Source: Phototrophicales bacterium (GTDB lineage Bacteria > Chloroflexota > Anaerolineae > Aggregatilineales > Phototrophicaceae). From it: a stretch of 10,891 nt of DNA. Shown here piece after piece: positions 1-6,702 of the stretch. Below the pieces are notes generated by a model that had not been told where the DNA came from, did no database searches, and worked only from the letters and a program-made list of their open reading frames with translations. The stretch spans positions 1 to 10,891 of the forward strand of contig PGTJ01000059.1 in the NCBI GenBank assembly GCA_002794515.1, in the 5' to 3' direction. The position numbers were made by a program, and so were the translations under genes. How positions within the stretch are numbered: position 1 is the stretch's first letter; every line of letters begins with the position of its first letter.

Positions 1-242
1 ATGATATGGTGTCGTTGTTATTAGATGGTAATTTCGATGAATTCCCTGGTGGGCAAAATTATATCCTTAGCCTCGAAAATGATGGTATTTCGTTTGCGCC
101 TGAACATGATGCCGATATTCCGCTTGAATATTATGATGCCCTGATTGATGTGGCGGATATGTTGGCGTTCGGCGAAATTAGTACTGGTGTCGATCGCGCC
201 ACGGGCGATGTTATCGAAGTCGAAATGACACCACAACCGTGA
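1..242 (+). CDS. Acidic hypothetical protein, C-terminal part
   Basis: I do not recognise this protein. The frame is open from the first base, and an ATG at 6-8 gives 78 residues ending at TGA 240-242. No ribosome binding site can be seen because the window starts there, so the gene may begin further upstream. The visible part is extremely acidic: about 17 Asp/Glu against one Arg and no Lys. It has no Cys, no membrane segment and no signal peptide. The acidic, aromatic-containing make-up suggests a small soluble cytoplasmic protein. A hairpin follows 9 bases after the stop, so this is probably the last gene of an upstream plus-strand unit, separate from the kinase that follows. An overlapping minus-strand frame (21-245) has basic, low-complexity content and is taken as a shadow. 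I am fairly sure the frame is coding, because its composition is coherent and it ends just before a hairpin. I have no view on function. Confidence 0.55.
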   Translation, partial: DMVSLLLDGNFDEFPGGQNYILSLENDGISFAPEHDADIPLEYYDALIDVADMLAFGEISTGVDRATGDVIEVEMTPQP

Positions 243-251
243 CATTCACAT

Positions 252-273
252 AGGGGCGATTGTCATCGCCCCT
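252..273 (+). terminator. Perfect 9-bp hairpin after the acidic ORF
   Basis: AGGGGCGAT (252-260) pairs perfectly with ATCGCCCCT (265-273) around the tetraloop TGTC. It lies 9 bases after the stop of the acidic gene and well before the kinase start, which is where a transcription terminator would sit. No run of T follows (GATTGATATC), so it is not a textbook intrinsic terminator. It may act as a weak terminator or as an RNA 3'-end stabiliser. Confidence 0.5.
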
Positions 274-314
274 GATTGATATCATGTATCGCATTTTTGT
301 CATTTTCTGGTCAT

Positions 315-339
315 AAATCGGTTATAGCTACACCGATTT
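315..339. promoter_or_regulatory. 8-bp inverted repeat, candidate operator
   Basis: AAATCGGT (315-322) and ACCGATTT (332-339) form a perfect 8+8 inverted repeat with a 9-base spacer. It lies in the gap before the histidine kinase. The right half covers the place where the -35 box would be if TACAAT at 353-358 is the -10. Arms and spacing of this kind suit a dimeric helix-turn-helix regulator. A weak terminator hairpin is the alternative, since the right arm runs into TTTT, but the stem is AT-rich. The repeat is seen directly; the operator role is inferred. Confidence 0.4.
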
Positions 340-352
340 TGATGATTAATGC

Positions 353-358
353 TACAAT
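353..358 (+). promoter_or_regulatory. Candidate -10 box of the kinase/regulator operon
   Basis: TACAAT matches the TATAAT consensus at five of six positions and lies 34 bases before the kinase ATG at 393. No good -35 hexamer is present 16-18 bases upstream; that region is covered by the inverted repeat at 315-339. A promoter that depends on an activator or has a weak -35 is possible. This is a suggestion only. Confidence 0.3.
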
Positions 359-392
359 AGAGCGCATACGAACTTATCTGAGGAGTGATGGT

Positions 393-2909
393 ATGTCGGA
401 AGAAACAACAAACATTCCTGCACAACCAGACCAACCAGCGATACGCATTAGCATTGGTAATGCCCTTAATATTTATTCATTGGCGTTGGCAATAATCCCC
501 GTATTGGTGGTGATTTCGGTTGCTTTGGGGCTATTTGGTCAACAAGCGCGTGACCAAGCCTTGAATCAGATGAAATTTATCGCTCAGGCGCGTGCCGAAG
601 AGGTCGAGCGCTGGTTAGAGGCGAGCCAACTGCGCCTTCTATCGGTATTGGCATTGCCCGAACGGCAATTGGTACAAATTCGTAGCACGGTCGATAATCA
701 ACGCCCGAATGCCGAGACAATTAGCTTGGTGCGCGGTTTATTACAAGACCAATTGAACGCACAAGATTCGTTCAGCGAATTTTTCATTTATACCCCTAGT
801 GGACGAATCAATGTTTCGACCAATATATCGAATGAACGCACCCGCATCAATGAAGCCCCTTATTTTGAACCGAGCTTAAATGCCCCGTATATTCAGCCCG
901 CTTATTTGCGGACAATTACCACCACCCAAGAGACTCCCAGCATCGAATCGGATACAGAGACGACAACGGTGGTCGTTGATTCGGTCATCACGACCCCCAT
1001 CACCAATCTTGAAGGCGAAATTATTGGTGTTTTAGCGGGGCGCTTGAACCTAAATACGCTGAACCGCCTACTTGCGCCTATCGATGCGTTTGGTGATACA
1101 GGCGAGACGTATCTGGTCAGCTCACAAAAATTTAATATCATCACCCCAACGCGCTTCACCGAATATAATCCCGAAATTCGTTATGATAGTCGTGGCATCC
1201 GCGAGGCGTTGTTCAAACGTACGGGTGGCGGATTTTATACCAATTATCGGGGCGAAAATGTCATCGGCGCATATACATGGATTGATGCTATTAGCGCGGG
1301 GCTTTTGGCAGAATTTGATGAAGATGAAGCCCTAGAAGCCGTGAATCATGTGCGTGATGTCAGCCTTGTGGCGGCGATCGTCATGGCGGTGTTGGGTTTG
1401 GTTGTTGGGCGCTTTGTCACCCGTTGGCTCACTCGACCAATTGCCCGCCTGACGAATATCGCCCAATTGGCGATTAAGGGCGATTACACCCAACGCGCTC
1501 GCCTGAAGCAGGTGAGCGAAATTGGACGCTTGGGGTTCGCTTTCGATACGATGTTAGATAACTTGGTGCAATCCATTCGTGAACGTAATGCGCGTATCCG
1601 TGAAGTGATGGAACTCTCGGCATCGCTCGAAACCCGTGTGGCAGAGCGCACACGCGATTTACGATTGGCATCGGATGTATCGCGTCAAATCACCACCATA
1701 TTAGACATCAATCAATTGTTGCAAGAAGTGGTGAAATCCACCGTTGAGACCTTCAAATTTTATGCCGTGTTCATCTTCCGTGTAGAACAGACCGATTCGG
1801 GCATCGAGATTATTCGTGCCGCAGGCGCAAATGCCAATGGAGTCCTCGATGTGACGCAATATTTGCCCATCAATACCGATACTGCGGGCAGTGTGGTGGC
1901 ACAAGCGGCATTCACGGGGCAAATTGTGACGGTGAATGATGTGACTATCCCGCTCGATTATTTTTCTGACCCGCTATTGCCCAAGACCCGCGCTCAGTTG
2001 GCTATTCCGATTATGCTCGGCACAAAATTATTGGGTATTTTCGATTTTCATGCCACACAGACCGGTCGTTTTCGACCAGAAGAAATTTCGACACTCATCA
2101 CATTGGCGGAACAAGTGGCGATCGCCATGCGGAATGCACAACTCTTCTCGCAAGCACAAGCCGCCCAACAAGAGGCAGAAGAAGCCAATCGTGTTAAATC
2201 GCAATTTTTGGCGAATATGAGTCACGAATTACGCACCCCACTGAATGCCATCCTCAATTTTACCGAGTTTGTTATGGATGGTGATTTGGGTGAAATCAAC
2301 GAGGAGCAAGAAGAAACACTCCAAAAAGTCGTATCCAGTGGTGAGCATTTGCTCAGTCTGATTAACGACATCCTCGACATTACCAAAATCGAGGTCGGTA
2401 TGCTCGAATTATTCATCGAAGATGTGGATATTAACCAATCGCTCAAGGCGGTCATCTCTACTGGTAAAGGCTTGGTTAAGGGCAAACCTATCGAATTGAA
2501 AACAGAAATCGAAGAAGGGTTGCCAATTATTTCGGGCGATAGACGGCGGTTGCATCAGGTATTTTTGAATTTGCTGTCGAATGCCGTTAAATTCACCCCC
2601 AGTGGTTCGGTCACATTGAGCGCCAAGCGAGAAGAAGAAGGGGTGCATATTACCGTCAAAGACACGGGTGTTGGCATCGCCCCCAAAGACCATGCAAAGG
2701 TATTTGAACGCTTTAAGCAAACTGAAAGTGGGCTGCGTACGGCAGGCGGTACAGGGCTGGGCTTGCCCATTTCTAAACACTTTGTCGAGGCACATGGCGG
2801 TCGGATTTGGTTCGAGAGTGACTTGGGACAGGGTTCGACCTTCCATGTGTGGTTGCCCATGAAAGCCGAAAAACTGCCAGAGGGTGATATGGCATTAGAA
2901 GGGAAATAA
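393..2909 (+). CDS. Transmembrane sensor histidine kinase (dCache-HAMP-GAF-HisKA-HATPase)
   Basis: Membrane sensor kinase of 838 residues that should autophosphorylate on His and pass the phosphate to a receiver protein. Domains in order: a short cytoplasmic N-terminus; membrane helix 1 (about 28-49); a long extracellular region (50-320) resembling a double Cache ligand-binding domain; membrane helix 2 (about 322-340); HAMP linker (341-395); coiled coil; GAF domain (425-585); second coiled coil; HisKA with the H-box and phosphoacceptor His611 (MSHELRTP); and a HATPase_c domain. The last domain has an N-box with Asn730, a G1 box with Asp757 (DTGVGIAP), an F-box (VFERF) and a G2 box near 784-790 (GGTGLGL). 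All catalytic motifs look intact. The open frame extends back to an ATG at 276, but ATG 393 is chosen because AGGAG lies at 381-385 with a 7-base spacer and because the upstream residues do not look like protein. There is no fused receiver; three separate receivers follow, the first only 3 bases downstream. The ligand cannot be predicted. Confidence 0.93.
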   Translation: MSEETTNIPAQPDQPAIRISIGNALNIYSLALAIIPVLVVISVALGLFGQQARDQALNQMKFIAQARAEEVERWLEASQLRLLSVLALPERQLVQIRSTVDNQRPNAETISLVRGLLQDQLNAQDSFSEFFIYTPSGRINVSTNISNERTRINEAPYFEPSLNAPYIQPAYLRTITTTQETPSIESDTETTTVVVDSVITTPITNLEGEIIGVLAGRLNLNTLNRLLAPIDAFGDTGETYLVSSQKFNIITPTRFTEYNPEIRYDSRGIREALFKRTGGGFYTNYRGENVIGAYTWIDAISAGLLAEFDEDEALEAVNHVRDVSLVAAIVMAVLGLVVGRFVTRWLTRPIARLTNIAQLAIKGDYTQRARLKQVSEIGRLGFAFDTMLDNLVQSIRERNARIREVMELSASLETRVAERTRDLRLASDVSRQITTILDINQLLQEVVKSTVETFKFYAVFIFRVEQTDSGIEIIRAAGANANGVLDVTQYLPINTDTAGSVVAQAAFTGQIVTVNDVTIPLDYFSDPLLPKTRAQLAIPIMLGTKLLGIFDFHATQTGRFRPEEISTLITLAEQVAIAMRNAQLFSQAQAAQQEAEEANRVKSQFLANMSHELRTPLNAILNFTEFVMDGDLGEINEEQEETLQKVVSSGEHLLSLINDILDITKIEVGMLELFIEDVDINQSLKAVISTGKGLVKGKPIELKTEIEEGLPIISGDRRRLHQVFLNLLSNAVKFTPSGSVTLSAKREEEGVHITVKDTGVGIAPKDHAKVFERFKQTESGLRTAGGTGLGLPISKHFVEAHGGRIWFESDLGQGSTFHVWLPMKAEKLPEGDMALEGK

Positions 2910-2912
2910 CCC

Positions 2913-3320
2913 ATGCCACTGACATTTCTGTATGCCGAAGATGACCCCATGAGCCGTCAGGTGATGAGTGTGATGATTAATAAACTCGAAGTGGATGGCG
3001 GGGCAGAAGTCACCATTTTTGAAGATAGCAGTAATTTCATGGAGCGGGTTAAAGCCTTGCCCAAAGTGCCAGATGTCATCTTTTTAGATGTGCAAATTAC
3101 CCCGCACAGTGGCTTTGAAATGCTCAAAATGTTGCGCGAAGATCCCGCTTTTAACGGCAAACCGATTATCGCCATGACCGCTAGTGTGACCGTTTCGGAT
3201 ATTGAAGACTTAAAAAAAGCGGGGTTTGATGGTTTAATTGCCAAACCTGTGCGGAAAAAAGTATTCCCAGAGCTACTCGACCGCATCCTCTCTGGTGATG
3301 ATGTGTGGTATGTACCATGA
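2913..3320 (+). CDS. Single-domain response regulator 1
   Basis: CheY-like receiver of 135 residues with no output domain. The acidic pocket is at Glu9-Asp10-Asp11, the phosphoacceptor is Asp59 (FLDVQ), the switch Thr is Thr89 (AMTAS), and the conserved Lys is Lys111 in a KPV motif. It is therefore expected to be phosphorylated. The gene starts 3 bases after the kinase stop, and its likely Shine-Dalgarno (GAAGGGAA) lies within the end of the kinase gene, so the two are probably translationally coupled and this is the first candidate partner of the kinase. The tail after the last receiver helix reads ILSGDDVWYVP, a pattern shared with the next two proteins. Without an output domain it should act by binding another protein or as an intermediate in a phosphorelay. 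The function class is well supported; the target is unknown. Confidence 0.9.
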   Translation: MPLTFLYAEDDPMSRQVMSVMINKLEVDGGAEVTIFEDSSNFMERVKALPKVPDVIFLDVQITPHSGFEMLKMLREDPAFNGKPIIAMTASVTVSDIEDLKKAGFDGLIAKPVRKKVFPELLDRILSGDDVWYVP

Positions 3321-3352
3321 GACGATGTTGCCCATAACAGAAAGGATTTGCA

Positions 3353-3778
3353 ATGTCTATCCCGATTTTAGATGGGAAGAAAATTTTTGTCTTGGAGGAT
3401 GATGTTAATAACCTCGCTATCATTTCGTCTATGCTTAGGCGATATGGCGCAACAATATTCTTTGATACTTGGGGCGTAGAGACAGCGCGTACTATCAAAG
3501 CCTTTATGCCCATTGATATTATCCTGCTCGACCTGATGTTGCCCAATAATGTCACTGGGTATGATGTAATCAAAGCCATCCAAGCCATTCCTGAATTGGC
3601 GAATATTCCAATTGTAGCCGTGACCGCCAGCGATCCCGACCGCGAAATGAAAAAAGCCAAAGATAGCGGTTTTAGGGGATATATCAGCAAGCCCATTCGT
3701 ACCAAAACCTTCATCAGGAGTATTGCACATATTCTTGAAGGCGGCGAAGTATGGGGTGATGCCCCCGATAATGTATAA
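3353..3778 (+). CDS. Single-domain response regulator 2
   Basis: CheY-like receiver of 141 residues. The acidic residues are Glu15-Asp16-Asp17, the phosphoacceptor is Asp60 (LLDLM), the switch Thr is Thr91 (AVTAS), and the conserved Lys is Lys113 (SKPIR). All are intact. It has a tail of about 15 residues after the receiver that includes GGEVWGDAP, a longer form of the Val-Trp ending of regulator 1. The start is supported by AAAGGA at 3341-3346 with a 6-base spacer to ATG 3353. It lies 32 bases after regulator 1 and is probably on the same transcript. No DNA-binding or enzyme domain is present, so it should work by phosphorylation-dependent binding or phosphate transfer. It is clearly a diverged relative of regulators 1 and 3, not a recent copy: the flanking motifs are kept but most surface residues differ. 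Confidence 0.9.
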   Translation: MSIPILDGKKIFVLEDDVNNLAIISSMLRRYGATIFFDTWGVETARTIKAFMPIDIILLDLMLPNNVTGYDVIKAIQAIPELANIPIVAVTASDPDREMKKAKDSGFRGYISKPIRTKTFIRSIAHILEGGEVWGDAPDNV

Positions 3779-3779
3779 T
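3774..3779 (+). promoter_or_regulatory. TATAAT hexamer ahead of response regulator 3
   Basis: An exact TATAAT overlaps the TAA stop of regulator 2 and lies 35 bases before the start of regulator 3. The AT-rich stretch that follows would suit promoter melting. No TTGACA-like -35 is seen at the right distance (ATGGGG lies 17 bases upstream). It could be an internal promoter giving regulator 3 extra expression, or chance. Confidence 0.2.
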
Positions 3780-3814
3780 TGTGTTATTTTATTTATGAAG
3801 GACAATATTGACCT

Positions 3815-4213
3815 ATGGCAATTCCAACTGATACCCGTGTTCTGATTATTGATGATAACTCTGGTGATGCAAGCGTGTTGCAAAAATTATTGGGGCGTAT
3901 GGATTTGGCGTATGATGTGCTGTATGATACACGCACATTATTCGATGATTTAGCCCGTGTGCCAAAACCCAATGTGGTGTTTTTGGATTTAGAAATCCCT
4001 GGCACCAATGGTTATGAGGTCCTGACCATCATCCGCAGTATTCCCGATTTTGATGGTGTCCCTGTGGTGGCATACACCGCTAATTCTGCCGAAATGGTCA
4101 ATTGCCAACGGGCAGGTTTTCATAGTTTTATGGGCAAACCCATTCGCAGCAGTGATTTTGCGAGCAATTTAGAACGCATTTTGAATAACGACCCCGTATG
4201 GGAAGTGCGTTAG
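3815..4213 (+). CDS. Single-domain response regulator 3
   Basis: CheY-like receiver of 132 residues with the acidic pair Asp13-Asp14, phosphoacceptor Asp58 (FLDLE), switch Thr88 (AYTAN) and conserved Lys108 (GKPIR). All phosphorylation residues are present. It ends ILNNDPVWEVR, repeating the Val-Trp tail of the two preceding regulators. ATG 3815 is the only usable start, since an in-frame TGA lies at 3809-3811. The nearest purine-rich site, GAAGGA at 3797-3802, leaves a long 12-base spacer, so translation may be less efficient than for regulator 2. The gene is 36 bases after regulator 2 and is the last of the plus-strand block before a convergent gap. It has no output domain; a role as phosphorelay intermediate, phosphate sink or protein-binding switch is possible. 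Confidence 0.9.
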   Translation: MAIPTDTRVLIIDDNSGDASVLQKLLGRMDLAYDVLYDTRTLFDDLARVPKPNVVFLDLEIPGTNGYEVLTIIRSIPDFDGVPVVAYTANSAEMVNCQRAGFHSFMGKPIRSSDFASNLERILNNDPVWEVR

Positions 4214-4244
4214 CTAACCGATGAGCGTGTAACGTGCCTGATGC

Positions 4245-4277
4245 CGATCGCTTATGGCTTTGCTCCAAAAGCGATCG
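4245..4277. terminator. Convergent-gap stem-loop, possible bidirectional terminator
   Basis: CGATCGCTT (4245-4253) pairs perfectly with AAGCGATCG (4269-4277) around a 15-base loop that can itself pair TGG with CCA. It sits in the 85-base gap between the end of regulator 3 (plus) and the end of the solute-binding gene (minus), so it could end transcripts from both sides. Neither strand has a T run after the stem, so Rho-independent termination is not certain. Confidence 0.45.
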
Positions 4278-4298
4278 ACCATTATTGACTGGACGGGG

Positions 4299-6080
4299 TT
4301 ATCGGCTCAATTCAAAGCCAAAAAATTGGCTACCACCCACCCAAATTTCATACAAAGGAATATCGCGTTCTTGCATGAGGGGTTGCAATAGTCTGTTTAA
4401 TACCCCTTCACGCATGATTTCTTGTAAGGTATAACTCAGCAATGCCCGAAAATCGGCATCGTTATAGGGTGTTGCCATGACAATTTGGATTGGTGCATAG
4501 GTGCGTTCGTTGATATATGATGGGCTATACCAGCGCGGGGCGCTCCCGTCATCCGTCAGGGTGAGTTCGAGGCGGTCTGGTGCCAGTTGGAGATGTGCCA
4601 ATAAGATGATGCTATCTCCAAAAACAGCATCGGCTTTGATTTCCTCGTTAAATAGGGCATTCGACAGTTCAGATTCGGGTTGTGGGACGATGCTGATAGT
4701 GGCGCTAATTGTGTTTGCAATGCTGGTGGCGCGTTCCGATGCCCCTGTTTGCGACTCAGACACGATGACTTTATCACCGCGTAAATCATTAAATCCACGA
4801 ATGTTGCTGCCAACTCGCACCATCAATCTATCGCCACGCCATAGATAGGGTTGGGTGAAATCCACCCGATTCGCCCATGACCAATCAGGTTCAACACCAA
4901 TAGCAATATCGGCTTCACCGCGTGCCACCAAATCGAGGGCTTCTTCGGGTGTGCTAGGGATATATTCCACCGTCACACCCCAGCGACTAGCAATATCATT
5001 CATCAACGACCGATGGAATGTGTCGAGACGACGTTGGCTTTCGGTATTGGGTGTGCCTGTCAGACCTGCCACACGTATTGCATTGCCTGCTTGGATGCGT
5101 GGTATTACATATCGGCTAGGGAAGGACATTGTATCATCATATTGGCTTGGATTAGGTGTCTCGCCCAGATTTTTCCATACCGTTAATGCCCGATTGACCC
5201 GACCGGGGAAATAAGCCTGATGAATTTCGTTCATGCGCCCCGTCACCGTCAGATGTTGCAATGTGCGATTAACCAGATTTCGCATATTGGCATCTTGACG
5301 CATGAAGCCGATGGCATATGGCTCGTATTGGATGGGTTCTGCGAGGATGCGAATGGCATCGGGTTGGTTGATAGACACCTGCCGTAGGCGATAATCGCTA
5401 TCGACCAAGCCATCAATTTCGCCTAATGCCAGGGCGCTATAGGCGCGGTCGAGTGTGAGGTAGGTTTTGATTTCGACCGAGAAACCCGTGCGCCGTAGCC
5501 AGTTGCCAACGGCACTTTCGGCACGAGTGGCAATTACCACGCCAATACGCCGATTGGCGAGGTCATTCGGAGCTTGTGCGGGGTCATCACGACGCACCAT
5601 GATGGCTTGCTCGCCCAAATAATATGCATTGCTAAAATCCATCATCGAGTCCAATTCACGTTGATGTACCAGCGCCGCCACCAGCATATCGACTGCCCCT
5701 GTTTGGAGCAACTCGGCAAGGCGTTCTGGTTCACGGGTGACTTGCACAAAATTCACGGTCACACCCCATGTTTGTGCTATGCTACGGGCTAAATCGGCAT
5801 CGTATCCGACCAAATCGCCACGAATGTTCAGTTCCCCAAACGGCGGTTGATTATATAAAATGCCGACATTGACCGTCCCATTGTCTCGAATGCGCTTGAT
5901 CACCGATTCGCTTGGCAATACTTCTTCACGATTAGCAGATGGTTGTGGCACGAGTGTCGGCGGGACGAGTGTTGGCGCAGGGGCTTGATAATCATGAGGC
6001 GGGGTGGCAGAGAATAGTGTCCCCATTCCCAAAACAGAGACGTACATGGCAATAGTCAACATGAAAGCGAATTTTTTCAT
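4299..6080 (-). CDS. Secreted protein with two tandem solute-binding (SBP_bac_3-like) domains
   Basis: A 593-residue exported protein. It begins with a signal peptide (MKK, hydrophobic stretch to about 23, probable cut after Ala25) and a Pro-rich linker (33-48). There is no Cys anywhere, so it is not a lipoprotein. Two periplasmic-binding-protein type II domains follow: about 65-295 (GILYNQPPF, GYDADLARSIA, VDML, DFSNAYY) and 333-570 (NDIASRWGV, EADIAIG, VDFTQPYL, LRGDKVIV). Such domains normally capture amino acids or other small polar ligands for ABC importers, or act as sensor inputs. No permease, ATPase or kinase domain is attached or adjacent. By eye, both halves lack the Arg that usually holds the amino-acid carboxylate just before the DFS/DFT motif (Leu143 and Trp402 instead), so the ligand may differ. 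The start is set by GAGGAAA (plus 6087-6093) with a 6-base spacer, and the ATG overlaps the nadD stop by ATGA. The fold is well supported; the role is unknown. Confidence 0.85.
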   Translation of the reverse strand: MKKFAFMLTIAMYVSVLGMGTLFSATPPHDYQAPAPTLVPPTLVPQPSANREEVLPSESVIKRIRDNGTVNVGILYNQPPFGELNIRGDLVGYDADLARSIAQTWGVTVNFVQVTREPERLAELLQTGAVDMLVAALVHQRELDSMMDFSNAYYLGEQAIMVRRDDPAQAPNDLANRRIGVVIATRAESAVGNWLRRTGFSVEIKTYLTLDRAYSALALGEIDGLVDSDYRLRQVSINQPDAIRILAEPIQYEPYAIGFMRQDANMRNLVNRTLQHLTVTGRMNEIHQAYFPGRVNRALTVWKNLGETPNPSQYDDTMSFPSRYVIPRIQAGNAIRVAGLTGTPNTESQRRLDTFHRSLMNDIASRWGVTVEYIPSTPEEALDLVARGEADIAIGVEPDWSWANRVDFTQPYLWRGDRLMVRVGSNIRGFNDLRGDKVIVSESQTGASERATSIANTISATISIVPQPESELSNALFNEEIKADAVFGDSIILLAHLQLAPDRLELTLTDDGSAPRWYSPSYINERTYAPIQIVMATPYNDADFRALLSYTLQEIMREGVLNRLLQPLMQERDIPLYEIWVGGSQFFGFELSR

Positions 6081-6700
6081 GAGTGATTTCCTCGGTACAA
6101 TTTGTGTGCCTGAATATAGCTGAGGATGTAATCTGGCACCATATAACGAATACTTTTACCGCGTGTGAGGCGGTCGACAATATCGGTCGATGAAAATTCG
6201 ACCAATGGCGATGACAGCAACAGGGCATTTTGTTCCACTTCTGGGATGGTGTCACGGTGCATATCCAAACGGATTTCGGGGTTGCCAAATCCCGGACGGC
6301 GCATGACCGCCACGGCGATTTTACACGTTTGGAACATCTCTTGTGGTCTATCCCAATTAGGCAAATCACGAAAGACATCGCCCCCCATGATGAAGAACAA
6401 TTCGCTATCTGGATTTTGATCTTGGATAATTCGCACGGTATCAATGGTATAATGCGGACCGGGACGGTCTATCTCCACTCGTGAGAGTTCAAAATAGGGG
6501 ACATCTTCGATGCACATCAAAATCATGGCTAGGCGATGTTCAATTGGGGTGCGGGTATGGGTTTTATGAGGTGGCACACCCGCAGGCACGAATAGCACCC
6601 GATCTAAATTTAATTCTTCATAAGCATGTTGTGCCAAAATGAGGTGGGCATGATGGGGCGGATCGAATGTCCCACCCAGAATACCGATACGCTGTGGCAT
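6077..6700 (-). CDS. nadD: Nicotinate-nucleotide adenylyltransferase
   Basis: Cytoplasmic enzyme that joins nicotinate mononucleotide and ATP to make deamido-NAD, the adenylation step shared by the de novo and salvage routes to NAD. Its 207 residues match the normal family length. The nucleotidyltransferase signature is at 9-20 (GGTFDPPHHAHL, with the HxxH-type His pair), the substrate loop at 84-88 (YTIDT), the central motif at 104-116 (IMGGDVF...LPNW), and the C-terminal ATP-binding motif at 170-177 (SSTDIVDR). Compared with the usual SSTxIRxR, the first Arg is Val, and the usual GAD is GGD. Both are mild variations within a clear family match. The start lies 2 bases after the obgE stop, and the stop overlaps the next gene by four bases, so translation of all three is probably coupled. 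obgE and nadD are neighbours in many bacteria. Confidence 0.95.
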   Translation of the reverse strand: MPQRIGILGGTFDPPHHAHLILAQHAYEELNLDRVLFVPAGVPPHKTHTRTPIEHRLAMILMCIEDVPYFELSRVEIDRPGPHYTIDTVRIIQDQNPDSELFFIMGGDVFRDLPNWDRPQEMFQTCKIAVAVMRRPGFGNPEIRLDMHRDTIPEVEQNALLLSSPLVEFSSTDIVDRLTRGKSIRYMVPDYILSYIQAHKLYRGNHS

Positions 6701-6702
6701 AA

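Noticed and set aside
276..392. In-frame extension of the histidine kinase back to ATG 276
   Set aside because: ATG 393 has a well-placed AGGAG. The upstream stretch contains the inverted repeat and -10-like box, and its translation does not resemble a kinase N-terminus.
2117..2126. GGCGATCGCC palindrome resembling the cyanobacterial HIP1 site
   Set aside because: Full GCGATCGC sites are not abundant in the window, and this one is explained by the coding sequence, so it is no sign of a HIP1-rich genome.
2409..2950. Long minus-strand open frames (2409-2846 and 2555-2950) inside the kinase gene
   Set aside because: They lie opposite the conserved HATPase region, have no ribosome binding site and no recognisable domains. 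They are shadows of the kinase frame.
3181..3883. Minus-strand open frames opposite the response regulators
   Set aside because: The plus-strand frames carry complete receiver motifs. The antisense frames (171-177 residues) are by-products of codon use.
4316..4331. AGCCAA-AAAA-TTGGCT hairpin
   Set aside because: It lies inside the coding end of the solute-binding gene, and its short stem is explained by the codons there. The stronger stem at 4245-4277 is the better terminator candidate.
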